Positions 1-9,700 of a stretch of DNA of 64,000 nucleotides are shown here, one piece after another (the first letter of the stretch is position 1; every line of letters begins with the position of its first letter). The notes beneath the pieces are model-generated. The model saw only the letters and a program-made list of their open reading frames with translations, searched no databases and was not told the origin of the DNA. Both the position numbers and the translations under genes were made by a program. Source of the stretch: Bordetella parapertussis (GTDB lineage: Bacteria; Bacteroidota; Bacteroidia; Chitinophagales; Chitinophagaceae); assembly GCA_943331005.2 (NCBI GenBank), contig CALQJX020000007.1:88899-152898 (forward strand), given 5' to 3'.

Positions 1-1551
1 TTCGGTCTTGGTTTCTATTCTGCATTCATGGTTGCAGATCAGGTAGAGATCCAGTCGCTCAGTTACCAGGATGGAGCCGTTCCGGCACGCTGGATCTGTG
101 ATGGCAGTACCGAATTCGAGATCACTGATGGTAACCGCACCACTAGGGGTACCGACATCATTCTGCATGTAAATGCCGATTCAGAAGAATTCCTCGATAA
201 CAATAAACTGCAGGGCATTCTCGACAAATACTGTCGTTTCCTACCTGTTCCTGTAAAATTCGGCACCAAAACCGAATATAATTACGAGGAAACAGAAACT
301 ACAGACGAGAACGGCGAAGAAGTAAAAGACAAAAAACCAACAGAAACTGAGGTAGATAATATCATCAACGATACTACTCCTATCTGGACCAAGTCTCCTG
401 CCGATCTGAAAGATGAAGACTACCTGAAATTCTACAGAGAGCTTTATCCTATGAGCGAGGAACCATTGTTCTGGATTCACCTCAATGTCGATTATCCGTT
501 CACCCTTACAGGTGTCCTCTACTTCCCTAAAGTGAAGAACGACTTCGAGTTCCAGCGCAACAAGATCAAGCTGTTCTCTCGCCAGGTATTCATAACCGAC
601 GAGGTGAAAGATATTGTACCCGACTTCCTTATGCTGCTACATGGCGTTATCGACTCTCCGGATATCCCGCTGAACGTTTCCCGTAGCTTCCTGCAGGCCG
701 ATAGCAATGTGAAGAAAATAAACAATCACATCAGCAAAAAGGTAGCAGATAAACTGGCCGAATTATTCAAGACCGACCGCAAAGCATACGAAGATAAGTG
801 GGCAGATATTGGCATATTCGTAAAGTATGGTATGGTAAGTGAAGAGAAATTCTACGATCGCGCCAAAGATTTCGTACTACTTTCCAATACCAAAAGCGAA
901 CATTTTACATTTGCTGAATATAAAGAAAAGGCAGAAGTACTCCAGACCGATAAAGACGGAACTGTAGTATATCTCTATACCAATGACCCTGCCAAACAGG
1001 ACTCCTTTATACAGAGCGCAAACCGCAAGGGCTACGACGTGTTGCTCATGAACTCTCCTATAGATAACCACTTCATACACACTATGGAGCGCAAACTGGA
1101 GAAGACCAACATGAAGCGTGTTGATGCCGATGTAGTTGAAAAACTCATTGCTAAGGACGAAAAGATAGAATCTATTCTTACAGAAGAGCAGAGCAATAAC
1201 ATCAAGTCTATCTTCGAATCGGCTGTGAGCAAACCACACATGACGGTGAAAGTAGAGGCTTTGAGCCCCGATGAGTTGCCTGTAACTGTGACCATGGACG
1301 AGTTCATGCGCAGGATGAAGGATATGGCAGCCATGGGTGGCGGCGGAATGGGCTTCTATGGCTCATTGCCCGACAGTTATAATGTCAGCATCAACAGCAA
1401 CCACAAACTCATCAGCCGCATCTTATCTGCCGGTGCAGACGAGCAGGGCAAGCTGGCCAAACAGGCCTTCGATCTGGCTATGCTCTCGCAGGGTATGCTC
1501 ACTGGTGCCGATCTTACAGAGTTTGTAAACAGGAGCGTGAGCCTGATATAA
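1..1551 (+). CDS. htpG: Molecular chaperone HtpG (Hsp90 family), 5' end outside window
   Basis: Partial gene: the frame is open from base 1 and the first residues seen (FGLGFYSAFMVAD) are the conserved GxGFYSAFMVAD box at the end of the Hsp90 ATP-lid region. About 516 residues are present, so roughly the first 110 (most of the GHKL ATPase domain) lie upstream of the window. The visible part covers the end of the N domain, the middle domain (RQVFITD, LMLLHGVIDSPDIPLNVSRS) and the C-terminal dimerisation domain. An acidic insert (EETETTDENGEE, K-rich afterwards) sits near residues 95-115. HtpG is a cytosolic ATP-dependent chaperone. The ATG at base 28 is internal and is not the start. Certain family assignment. 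Confidence 0.97.
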   Translation, partial: FGLGFYSAFMVADQVEIQSLSYQDGAVPARWICDGSTEFEITDGNRTTRGTDIILHVNADSEEFLDNNKLQGILDKYCRFLPVPVKFGTKTEYNYEETETTDENGEEVKDKKPTETEVDNIINDTTPIWTKSPADLKDEDYLKFYRELYPMSEEPLFWIHLNVDYPFTLTGVLYFPKVKNDFEFQRNKIKLFSRQVFITDEVKDIVPDFLMLLHGVIDSPDIPLNVSRSFLQADSNVKKINNHISKKVADKLAELFKTDRKAYEDKWADIGIFVKYGMVSEEKFYDRAKDFVLLSNTKSEHFTFAEYKEKAEVLQTDKDGTVVYLYTNDPAKQDSFIQSANRKGYDVLLMNSPIDNHFIHTMERKLEKTNMKRVDADVVEKLIAKDEKIESILTEEQSNNIKSIFESAVSKPHMTVKVEALSPDELPVTVTMDEFMRRMKDMAAMGGGGMGFYGSLPDSYNVSINSNHKLISRILSAGADEQGKLAKQAFDLAMLSQGMLTGADLTEFVNRSVSLI

Positions 1552-1566
1552 GTTGTTAATAAACAG

Positions 1567-1668
1567 GGCAGTTTATAGTTGCCGGTATGTTTTAGTGTAT
1601 TAGACAAGATTTGTGCTCTTGCATTTATCCTGTATCTTGCATCAGCTAACCAGCAATTGTAAACTGCC
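1567..1668. repeat. Imperfect 16-bp inverted repeat with 70-nt loop
   Basis: The segment at 1567-1582 (GGCAGTTTATAGTTGC) pairs with 1653-1668 (GCAATTGTAAACTGCC) at 14 of 16 positions. It is followed by a T-rich stretch and then the ATG of the flavin reductase at 1680. It could be a long-looped terminator for htpG, a leader structure, or a very small inverted-repeat element. The pairing is seen; the role is not known. Confidence 0.5.
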
Positions 1669-1679
1669 TTCTTTTTTAT

Positions 1680-2555
1680 ATGAGAGTCGTTCCCGGAGAA
1701 GTAAAAACTGCACAACTGCACGGATACCTGCTAAGTGCCATCGCACCCAGGCCCATTTGTTTTGCAAGCACCATCGACAAAGATGGTAACCCCAATTTGT
1801 CTCCTTTTAGTTTCTTCAATGTTTTTGGTGCCAAACCACCAATACTCATATTCTCTCCTGCCCGCAGGGTCAGAGATAATACCATTAAGCACACGCTGGA
1901 GAATGTATATGCAACCAATGAGGTGGTTATCAATGTGGTGAACTACAACATTGTGCAGCAGATGAGCCTTGCTAGTTGCGAATATCCTAAAGGAGTTAGT
2001 GAGTTCGAAAAAGCAGGTTTTACACCTGTTAAGTCGGACATGGTAGGTCCCTTCAGGGTCAAGGAGTCTCCGGTGCAGCTGGAGTGTAAGGTGCTGAAAG
2101 TAATAGAGACCGGCGATGAGGGTGGTGCAGGCAATCTGGTCATTTGCGAGGTGCTGTGCATGCATATCGATGATGCTGTGCTTGATGCCGATGGTAAGAT
2201 AGATCCCAATAAAATAGATCTCGTGGCCCGCATGGGTGGCGATGTGTATTGCCGTGCTTCTGGCAGTTCCCTTTTCGAAGTGCCTAAACCAAATGTATCT
2301 ATAGGTATTGGTTTAGATGCGCTACCGCAGAATGTCAGGGAAAGCAATATCCTTACCGGTAATCATCTCGGTCTGCTTGGGAACAGTACTGCAATACCAG
2401 CCAGAGAAACCACGCACGACAAGCGAATAAGCGGCATATTGGATCTCTATAAGAATGATCCTCATTCTAAATTGGAAGCCCTCCACAGATACGCAAAGGC
2501 ATCGCTGGACGCTGGAGAAATTGAAAAAGCCTGGCAGGCATTATTGGCAATTTAA
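1680..2555 (+). CDS. Flavin reductase family protein (FMN-binding split barrel)
   Basis: A 291-residue protein of the DIM6/NTAB flavin reductase-like family. The N-terminal 200 residues carry the split-barrel pattern: MRVVPGEV, then the 'APRPICFASTIDKDGNPNLS' strand-turn-strand, SPFSFFNVFGAKPP and a run ending in VINVVN. Such proteins bind FMN and reduce free flavin with NAD(P)H, or act as flavin-dependent oxidoreductases; the substrate cannot be told from sequence. The C-terminal 80 residues after GLDALPQNVRES are an extension with no obvious fold. ispF starts 28 bp downstream on the same strand, so the two are probably co-transcribed. Confidence 0.85.
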   Translation: MRVVPGEVKTAQLHGYLLSAIAPRPICFASTIDKDGNPNLSPFSFFNVFGAKPPILIFSPARRVRDNTIKHTLENVYATNEVVINVVNYNIVQQMSLASCEYPKGVSEFEKAGFTPVKSDMVGPFRVKESPVQLECKVLKVIETGDEGGAGNLVICEVLCMHIDDAVLDADGKIDPNKIDLVARMGGDVYCRASGSSLFEVPKPNVSIGIGLDALPQNVRESNILTGNHLGLLGNSTAIPARETTHDKRISGILDLYKNDPHSKLEALHRYAKASLDAGEIEKAWQALLAI

Positions 2556-2583
2556 AGATCGCTCCGTTTCAGGAGTTTAGTAT

Positions 2584-3060
2584 ATGTACAGAATAGGACA
2601 AGGTATAGATTTTCATAAACTGGTTGAGGGGCGCGAGTTCTGGTTGGGTGGTATTCATATACCACACCACAAGGGTGCGCTCGGCCATTCCGATGCAGAT
2701 GTTCTCTTGCACGCCATTTGCGATGCGCTCCTGGGAGCATTGGGTATGGGCGATATCGGACAGCATTTTCCCGATACTGATCCTGCATACAAGGGTATAG
2801 ACAGCAAACTGCTACTGAAACGTTCTTATGAACTGGTGCGCCAGAGAGGATATAAACTCGTAAATATCGATAGTACCGTGCTGCTGCAGGCACCCAAGAT
2901 CAGAATGTATGTAGATAGCATGCGTCAGGCTATTGCAGATATTCTGGATATGCACATCGATGATGTTTCTATCAAAGCAACAACTACAGAGCAGCTGAGT
3001 TTCATAGGCCGCGAAGAGGGTATTGTTGCTACAGCTAATATATTGCTGCAGAAAGATTAA
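2584..3060 (+). CDS. ispF: 2-C-methyl-D-erythritol 2,4-cyclodiphosphate synthase
   Basis: A 158-residue protein of normal IspF length. It makes 2-C-methyl-D-erythritol 2,4-cyclodiphosphate with release of CMP, in the MEP isoprenoid pathway, and is a cytosolic trimer with a Zn site. Metal ligands are visible as D9 and H11 (GIDFH) and H43 (GHSDADVLLHAICDAL). The family signature GDIGQHFPDTDP follows, and the C-terminal ATTTEQLSFIGREEGI is the usual CMP-binding segment. It sits 28 bp after the flavin reductase and 21 bp before a broken lipoprotein gene on the same strand. Confidence 0.97.
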   Translation: MYRIGQGIDFHKLVEGREFWLGGIHIPHHKGALGHSDADVLLHAICDALLGALGMGDIGQHFPDTDPAYKGIDSKLLLKRSYELVRQRGYKLVNIDSTVLLQAPKIRMYVDSMRQAIADILDMHIDDVSIKATTTEQLSFIGREEGIVATANILLQKD

Positions 3061-3081
3061 TATATATTGCTCCTTAAAACC

Positions 3082-3510
3082 ATGAAACTAATATCATTGG
3101 CAAGTCTTGTTACCTTGCCTGCTATATTGGTAAGTTCGTGTGCTACCTACCACATGACAAAGGAAGAATTATAGCAACAGATTGCCGGGGCCACGCCTGA
3201 AGAGGTGGTTTCTTCCCTTTCTGCCGGCTTGGTACACAATCAATATACTGCCAATGGTGTACGCACCATAAAGTGTTCTGATAAGAATGGTAAACCTGCC
3301 CATTTCGAAAATTCTCCCCGTGTAGACGTACGCATTACTACCACCCGCAACAAAAAGCGGATGTTTTACTTCGATACCATTCTTTTACAGGATTCTGTTT
3401 TCTCTGGCATGAATTCCAGAATACTGGGTACACGCAGAAGTGTAAAGTTCAGCGATATCAAAAAAGTCGAATTGCAGGAAGGAACAAAGAAATTCAATTA
3501 CACCAACTAA
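3082..3510 (+). pseudogene. Small lipoprotein gene interrupted by an in-frame TAG
   Basis: An ATG at 3082 opens a lipoprotein signal peptide (MKLISLASLVTLPAILVSSC, lipobox VSSC) followed by ATYHMTKEEL. Codon 31 is TAG (3172-3174). The same frame then stays open for 111 more codons (QQIAGATPEEVVSSL ... KKFNYTN) to TAA at 3508-3510. Read through, the product would be a 141-residue periplasm-facing lipoprotein without a recognised domain. One base change restores the frame, and no frameshift is needed. The real stop overlaps the converging stop of the next gene within CTAA at 3507-3510. It is either a recent nonsense mutation, a sequencing error, or a read-through gene. Confidence 0.75.
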
Positions 3511-4175
3511 CGGGCTAGGGTTATAATATCTTTCCCTTCAATTACTGTGGTAGTGTAGCCCTTTTGCAAAATGTTTATCATGGCTGTGCCCAGCTCTTTC
3601 ATGGTGCAGAAACCCTTTGGGTATAGTGCCCTTCCTATCGGGAACAACCAGTTGATGTACTTATAGAAATTGTGTGTTTTGGTTAGTCCCTTTGTAGGTT
3701 GAATGAAACCCGGACGGAATGCATATACCATTTTGAAAGGAAGTTTGGCAAGATCATTTTCTGTTTTCCCCTTCACCCTTGCCCACGATATTTTACCTTT
3801 TTCAGTACCGTCAGTTCCTGCACCCGATACATAGCAGAAAGTCATTCCATTATTCACCCTGCTCAGTACTCCCGCTACATGCATTGTTAGCGTATAGGTT
3901 ACTTTGTAGTAGGTATCTTCTTTCATTCCTACCGAAGATACGCCCAGGCAAAAGAAACAGGCATTGTAGCCTGTTAGCGCAGCCTCAATAGGAGCTATAT
4001 TGTAAAAATCTTCGTGAATGATCTCTTTCAGCTTGGGGTGAGAGATCCCCAGACTCTTTCTGTTTATGATAAGTACGGCTTCCACATCAGGGTGTAGCAG
4101 GCATTCATGCAGCACACCTTCACCTACCATTCCCGTAGTGCCGGTAATGATCACCCTAATCTTATCATTGGTCAT
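3507..4175 (-). CDS. NAD(P)-binding Rossmann-fold (atypical SDR) protein
   Basis: A 222-residue atypical short-chain dehydrogenase-like protein. The N-terminal dinucleotide-binding loop GTTGMVGEG lies at residues 12-20 and AVLIINRKS follows as the second strand. SGAGTDGTEKGKISWARVKGKTENDL corresponds to the HTATIP2/NmrA-like region, with YxxxK replaced by WxxxK. FRPGFIQP and the C-terminal GTAMINIL segment are typical of sugar-epimerase-like folds. The substrate is unknown. It is the last gene of a minus-strand run, 31 bp after the HU-CCDC81/SPOR gene, and may be a passenger of that operon. Confidence 0.8.
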   Translation of the reverse strand: MTNDKIRVIITGTTGMVGEGVLHECLLHPDVEAVLIINRKSLGISHPKLKEIIHEDFYNIAPIEAALTGYNACFFCLGVSSVGMKEDTYYKVTYTLTMHVAGVLSRVNNGMTFCYVSGAGTDGTEKGKISWARVKGKTENDLAKLPFKMVYAFRPGFIQPTKGLTKTHNFYKYINWLFPIGRALYPKGFCTMKELGTAMINILQKGYTTTVIEGKDIITLAR

Positions 4176-4206
4176 GGTAGTTGCTGGTATTTGTAATTAG
4201 GTTCGT

Positions 4207-5118
4207 TTACTTGTAGATCATAACGTCCTGAAAACCAAACATCCTCTTAAGTGAGTCTTTCACACGTATAGTATCAATTACACGGCAGCTTATAGGTGCT
4301 ATTACCAGGTAGCTTGCTGTGTCTTTCTGTAACATTTCCACTTTATTACCATTCAGAGAAAGGTTCTTAACCCTCTTTTCTGCACGTTCTTTAGTACGGT
4401 AGTTACCTATTACTATTTTGTAATTATTGACCATGGTAGTATCAACTACTACTGAAGCTGCACTATCCACGGTGTCTACTTGTGGTGCTACAGTGTCTGC
4501 TACAGGTGCTACAATCGGTGGCGGTGCAATGGTTTCTGTTACAGGAACTGCTACTTCTTCTGCATTATTCTTAGTAGTGTAGTCATAGATAAAGTAACCT
4601 GCACCTGCAAGTATCACTATAAGTACGACTACCAGTATCACCATACTCCAGTTTACAGAGTCGGCTTTGGCTGGCGGCGGATAGGATGGCTTGTGACTAA
4701 GCCTGCTATTCTGCTCATCCAGTTGCTTGCTGTTCTTTATGGTTGGTATGCTGGCCGGGGTATATTTAAAGTTGTCGTCGGTCACGAACTTCACCTTCCC
4801 ATCGCTTTCTATGAACCTTCCTATGTTAGGGATAGCTACTTCTTTACCCTCAGCCATATCCTTACGGGCCTGTATGCTATACTCACGCAGGGTGTTTGCT
4901 GCTTTAGAGATACTTATCTGTTCGTTAGTAGCAATAAAGTTCGCCAGATTATCGTCTATAGATCCTCCCGGTGTAACAAGGACCTCATAAGATGGTGGTT
5001 GCAATGCTGATCCATCATGAGTGGAGCGAATCTTTTTCAACTCCATATTGCCAAGTCCATGTACATAACAATACTGGTTCTTGAGCAGATACAATCCTAT
5101 ATACTTAGCTATGTCCAT
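4207..5118 (-). CDS. HU-CCDC81 and SPOR domain-containing protein
   Basis: A 303-residue protein with the architecture known only from Bacteroidota: two HU/IHF-like domains of the CCDC81 type (about residues 1-60, with MDIAKYIGLYLLKNQ, and 60-130, with FVTDDNFKYTPASIPTIKN), a Pro-rich linker, and one membrane segment (MVILVVVLIVILAGAGYFIY, about 158-178). A Pro/Val/Thr-rich periplasmic linker leads to a C-terminal SPOR domain (NYKIVIGNYRTKERAEKRV to the end). SPOR domains bind denuded septal peptidoglycan, and HU-CCDC81 domains are predicted to polymerise or bind partners in the cytoplasm, so a division or envelope-organising role is inferred. It lies 26 bp after the barrel gene in the same operon. 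Confidence 0.88.
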   Translation of the reverse strand: MDIAKYIGLYLLKNQYCYVHGLGNMELKKIRSTHDGSALQPPSYEVLVTPGGSIDDNLANFIATNEQISISKAANTLREYSIQARKDMAEGKEVAIPNIGRFIESDGKVKFVTDDNFKYTPASIPTIKNSKQLDEQNSRLSHKPSYPPPAKADSVNWSMVILVVVLIVILAGAGYFIYDYTTKNNAEEVAVPVTETIAPPPIVAPVADTVAPQVDTVDSAASVVVDTTMVNNYKIVIGNYRTKERAEKRVKNLSLNGNKVEMLQKDTASYLVIAPISCRVIDTIRVKDSLKRMFGFQDVMIYK

Positions 5119-5144
5119 TTGCCCTATGAAAGTAGTTCTTTTAT

Positions 5145-6776
5145 TTAAAATTTCAATCGTACGCCACCATAAATATTGAATCCATATACCTGATAGCCCA
5201 TCCAGCGCTGATATTTGCTGTTTAGCAGATTATTGAATTGAACAAATGCCGAAAGTCTAGGCATTAGCCTGTATTCGGCACCTACACCAAGGTCTGCTAT
5301 GGTTTTCAGTGTCAAGGAATTTCCCTTTACATCCCTGGCATGTATGCCTCCCAGCACATTGCCATAGGCAGTTACATCCAGTTTTGGTGTCACCGCCATC
5401 ATGAAGTCTCCTTTGAAACTGATGGTAGGTGTATGCCATACAAACTGCTCTGTACTTTTGAAGAAACCATACCATGCTCCGGTTAGTCCTGCCGACCATT
5501 TGTTGCCTTCATGATACCTTGCCGATGCCTGAAGGGATATAGCTTTGGTATTCTGATAATTTACATGAAATGAACGTGCGTCTCCTGTATCGTTCAGATA
5601 GGTTGGCAGATCGAAATAATTCCACCAGCTACCCCTTGCCGAATAGGCAAAGTGATTACCCAGGCTACCTTGTACTGCGGCAAACAGCTCATCTCTGCGG
5701 CTCTGTATCACCTGATAGGTGTTCAGCATGTATGGGTTCTCTGCAGTAAGCTGTTCATAAGTATTCTGACGCAGATCGGCCTTCCAGCCCAGACTCAACC
5801 TGAACAGATAGTCCTTCATAGTAAAGGCCAATTCAGCATCTGGCAGGAAATAGGTACTGCCTCCCTTGCCATATGCAAAACCTGCCAGCGCATGGGCACT
5901 ATAGTATTCATTGAACTGTACTGCAAGGCCCGGTGCAGCCATAACATAGTTGTTGCCGGCCGTTATAGTATCTGCTTTGTAGCTGGCCAATGCACCTTCC
6001 ACATTCAGGCGAAGCCCCAGGTTTTTGTTAAGTTTATAACTTATCGGTGCATTAAAGCCCAGACCTATCTCCGAAGTATTGAATCTGGCTGCATAATAAG
6101 ATGCCCGCACCCCGGGATGGTATTCCAGCCTGGTTGCTGTATCTTTTTTATTGGTCATGTCGCCGGCCAGTTGCACACTGGTATAGTTCTGACCTACAGT
6201 TTTGTTGTCGTAGTTATACAGTATATGGTCATAGCCATAGTAGAAATACCTGTTGTGGTATGCAGTTACAGAACCATTAAAGTCTGCTGTACTTGTGTGC
6301 TTGCTCATGGCAGCTTCAAGTCCGCTCAGAGATGTTTGCTGCTGCACTATCTTTCCTTTCTGTGAAATATGATGCAGATGAATGCCTGTTTCATAATCCT
6401 TACCCTTTATACTACCTATTCCAGCATCCATGTATATGGTAGACAGATTCCCACCACCTGCTTTTACATAGTTAGGGTAGGGAAGCTCCTTGTCATTTTT
6501 ACCTAGTGCCAGCGGGCGCAGCGGAGGCGAGTTGTAGGTGTAATATAGTGTTTGCTGCGGTACCTCCGTCCTGAAAACAGGGCGTGTAGTATCCAGTGGT
6601 GGCAGCAAAGGCTTCCATTCCGGTTTAGGGCTTTGCTTCACCCTTGGTTTGTACGATTGGATCACCTCTATGGTAGATCCCTTCAGTACAGTATCATTCC
6701 CTGATGCGGGGCGTTGTGCCTTGGCGGTAAAGCCTCCAAGCAATGATGCCAATATGATAACAGGTTTTACCCTCAT
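5145..6776 (-). CDS. Outer-membrane beta-barrel protein (plug-less TonB-receptor-like)
   Basis: A 543-residue exported protein. The signal peptide is MRVKPVIILASLLGGFTAKA. A short periplasmic N-terminal segment (GSTIEVIQSYKPRVKQSPKP, then PPLDTTRP) follows, and then an all-beta region of alternating hydrophobic and aromatic strands ending in YGFNIYGGVRLKF with terminal Phe, the usual outer-membrane signature. There is no TonB plug domain. The gene starts 6 bp after the TPR gene, so the two products are probably made together and may work as a pair. Function unknown; database annotation as 'TonB-dependent receptor' would overstate what is visible. Confidence 0.8.
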   Translation of the reverse strand: MRVKPVIILASLLGGFTAKAQRPASGNDTVLKGSTIEVIQSYKPRVKQSPKPEWKPLLPPLDTTRPVFRTEVPQQTLYYTYNSPPLRPLALGKNDKELPYPNYVKAGGGNLSTIYMDAGIGSIKGKDYETGIHLHHISQKGKIVQQQTSLSGLEAAMSKHTSTADFNGSVTAYHNRYFYYGYDHILYNYDNKTVGQNYTSVQLAGDMTNKKDTATRLEYHPGVRASYYAARFNTSEIGLGFNAPISYKLNKNLGLRLNVEGALASYKADTITAGNNYVMAAPGLAVQFNEYYSAHALAGFAYGKGGSTYFLPDAELAFTMKDYLFRLSLGWKADLRQNTYEQLTAENPYMLNTYQVIQSRRDELFAAVQGSLGNHFAYSARGSWWNYFDLPTYLNDTGDARSFHVNYQNTKAISLQASARYHEGNKWSAGLTGAWYGFFKSTEQFVWHTPTISFKGDFMMAVTPKLDVTAYGNVLGGIHARDVKGNSLTLKTIADLGVGAEYRLMPRLSAFVQFNNLLNSKYQRWMGYQVYGFNIYGGVRLKF

Positions 6777-6782
6777 GCTTTA

Positions 6783-9700
6783 TTATTTTTCCTCTGAAAG
6801 TTTGCTTTGGCTCTTTTCTGCTTTTTTCACCTCATCCAGTTTCTTCGAAGCTTCCTGCTTCAGATCCTGCACCTTGGTGTTCTTTACTATGCTCTGCAGC
6901 AATGCCTTTGCGTTAAAATAATCTTTCTCCTTCATCAATATGTCGGCCAGCAAAATATAGGCTTTGCCTACCCAGCTTTCATAACCTGCAGATAGTTTCA
7001 CGGTCTCGTTCGCTGCGTCTTCTGCTTCCTTCAGTCGGTCTTGCTTTACAAGTATCTCTGCTATCCTGTACCGCGATTCTGCAGCTATTTCGCCATTCTT
7101 GTTGCCAGACAGCATTCTGTAGGCTTCCATTGCCTCTTTGTCTTTATCAGCTACCTGCATGGCTCTTGCCTTGTAGAACTTCGCTTCATTGGCCGCATCT
7201 GCAGATACACTGCTCATTGCCAGCAAAGAGTCGCTATAAAGTGAAGCTTCCTCGTACTTACCCAGATTATAACCACTCTTCATCAATCCGCGGTATATCG
7301 ACTCTATTCCATATTCATCGGTAGAATTGGTCCTGAGAGTAGTATAGTATACATAAGACTGCTCATACAACTTCATATCCAGTGCTATAGCTGCCGCTCT
7401 GCGGGCGCTGCTTTCAGAGAAGTCGTTCCAAGGAGTGGCAAGTACGGAATTGAACTCTGTCAGTGCCTCTCCGCTTTTCCTTAACTTATAGTAGCTCTCA
7501 CCCAGATAGTAATGTGCTTTTACAGCAAATACACCATTAGGGTAGTGATTCAGGTAATTAGTAAACCCTATGCGCGAATCTTCCCATTTTTCAGAAGAGA
7601 ACTGTGCTTCGGCAGCAGCGTAATAAGTAGAATCCAGATTGCTGTTGTCGTCTGTTGGCAGATTGCCTTCTTTTAGCAACGCTGTATATTGTTGAGGCTG
7701 GTTGGTCTGTATGTACAGGCTTTTCAGCGCATCCAGTGCTGGTATGCGTTCATCTGCACCCTGGTAGTTCAGTACCACCTGCCTGTAGGCATCAATTGCC
7801 TTGTTATTGTCGTTTTGCTGCTGGTAAATGAATGCTACCTTAAGTAATGCTTTAGGTGCTATACCCTTGTATTTATCAGACTCGGTGATCACTTTGAGAG
7901 CTGATAGTGCATCTTTATATTGCTCCATTTCCAGATAGGTGAGTGCCATTTCATACTGGGCATTACCTGCATACAACGATGCTGGTTTTACCTTGGTAAG
8001 CGATTGCAACAGGGCTATCTTTTCAGTATTCTTGTTCAGCAGACCCAGCAATATCGCTTTCTGATATTTTGCATAGTCTACCTCTGTGCCACCCATTGCT
8101 ATGATCCTTTCATACAACGAGATAGCCTTGCTAAAGTTCTTTTGCAGGAACACGGCATCCGCTTCCAGCAGCAAAGCCACTGAGCCGGAGTGTTTGTCGC
8201 CAGATTTGGCCAACTGCGCCTGGCTGAAATAATCTTGTGCCGCTACATAGTTGCCTGTTTCCAGGGCCGAATAGCCCATTGTCAGATAAGCATGTTGTAT
8301 GGTCGATTGAGGACTCAGCTTTTCAATAGTAGTAATATCTCCAATGCGACTTATGAAGTTCTGTGCATAGTTAATAGCGTCATTATATCGCTGCAGATGG
8401 TAGCAGGCTTCTGCTCTCCAGAAATAAGCCGCTCTTTCATATTCCGAATTCAGCGGGTTCTTCAAAGACATTGCGAAATAGTCATCCGCCTTCCTTATTT
8501 CTCCCTTTCTATATAGCTGCACACCATAACCATAAGTGGCTTTCTGGTATATGTTCCAGTAATTATTGTCCTTGGTTTTTACTTCCTGCAAATGATCCAG
8601 TGCGTCTTCATACTTACTGGTCTTCATCATCAGACCCGAAAGCAAGGTTTGCGCTTCATCTTTATAAGTAGTAGCAGGGTAGGTAGCAAGTAGCAATTTC
8701 AACTGACGCAATGCCTCGTCGGCATTCCCTGTCTCATAACTCAGTCTGCCATAAAGGATCATAGATGCCTCCTGCAGACTTTTATTGAAGTTCATATCAG
8801 CACACATGCCAAATGCGTTCCTTGCACTTAGCCTGTCTCCTGTCTTCAGGTAGCAGTCGCCCAGCAGGTACATAGAGGTCTGTCCCAGCGAATCGCGGGT
8901 GTCGCTCAGCATCCTGAACTTCTCTATCGACTTTTTCCATTCGTCAAGCTTATAATTACAATAGGCTATCTCATACAGATCTTCCTTACGTATTTTATCA
9001 GCATGCTCATAGTAATGATCGAAGTAGGGTTTCGCAGCTGCATATTTCTGCACCTCAAACAGACATTGTGCTGCCAGCAGATGCAATTCCTTATCATAAA
9101 AACTCTTTTCTTTTTTATGTATCAGGGTATCTGCCAGACTTAATGCTTTATCTCTGTTACCCTTAAAGTAATAGATCTCTGCAATGTAGTAGGGAACTAC
9201 ACTTTTATATTCCGGTTCATCTTTTACTATGTCAAAGCTTTGCAACGCTTCGTCATACTTGCTTTCGTTATAGCAAAGCAAACCATAATAATAGTTGCCT
9301 GCCATGTAGTACTTATTTTCCTTCAGGCTTTTTATGGCTAGGAAAAGAGGTTTTGCCTTATCCAGCTGTCTGTTGTTGAAGTAGCAATAGGCCAGTTCAA
9401 ATTTCTGGTCTGCTATTTCATCATTGTCCAGATTATGCAAACCAGCTTCTTCGTAGTATTTTATTGCGGCTGCAAACTTGTCTTGCCTGAAATAATAATG
9501 CGCGAGGCTGAATCCTATCCGCTGATTATAGGCAGGGTCAGCTGTCTCATCCATTACTTTTCTAGCATAGTCAGAAGCGTGTAATGCATTGGTTTTCAGT
9601 CCGGCTATAGCTTTGTTGAATCTTATTCTTTCAGCATCTGCAGGGTTATTCAATGCTACTCTTTGTGCCTGCGCATTATCATACTGTGTTGCCGTTTGCG

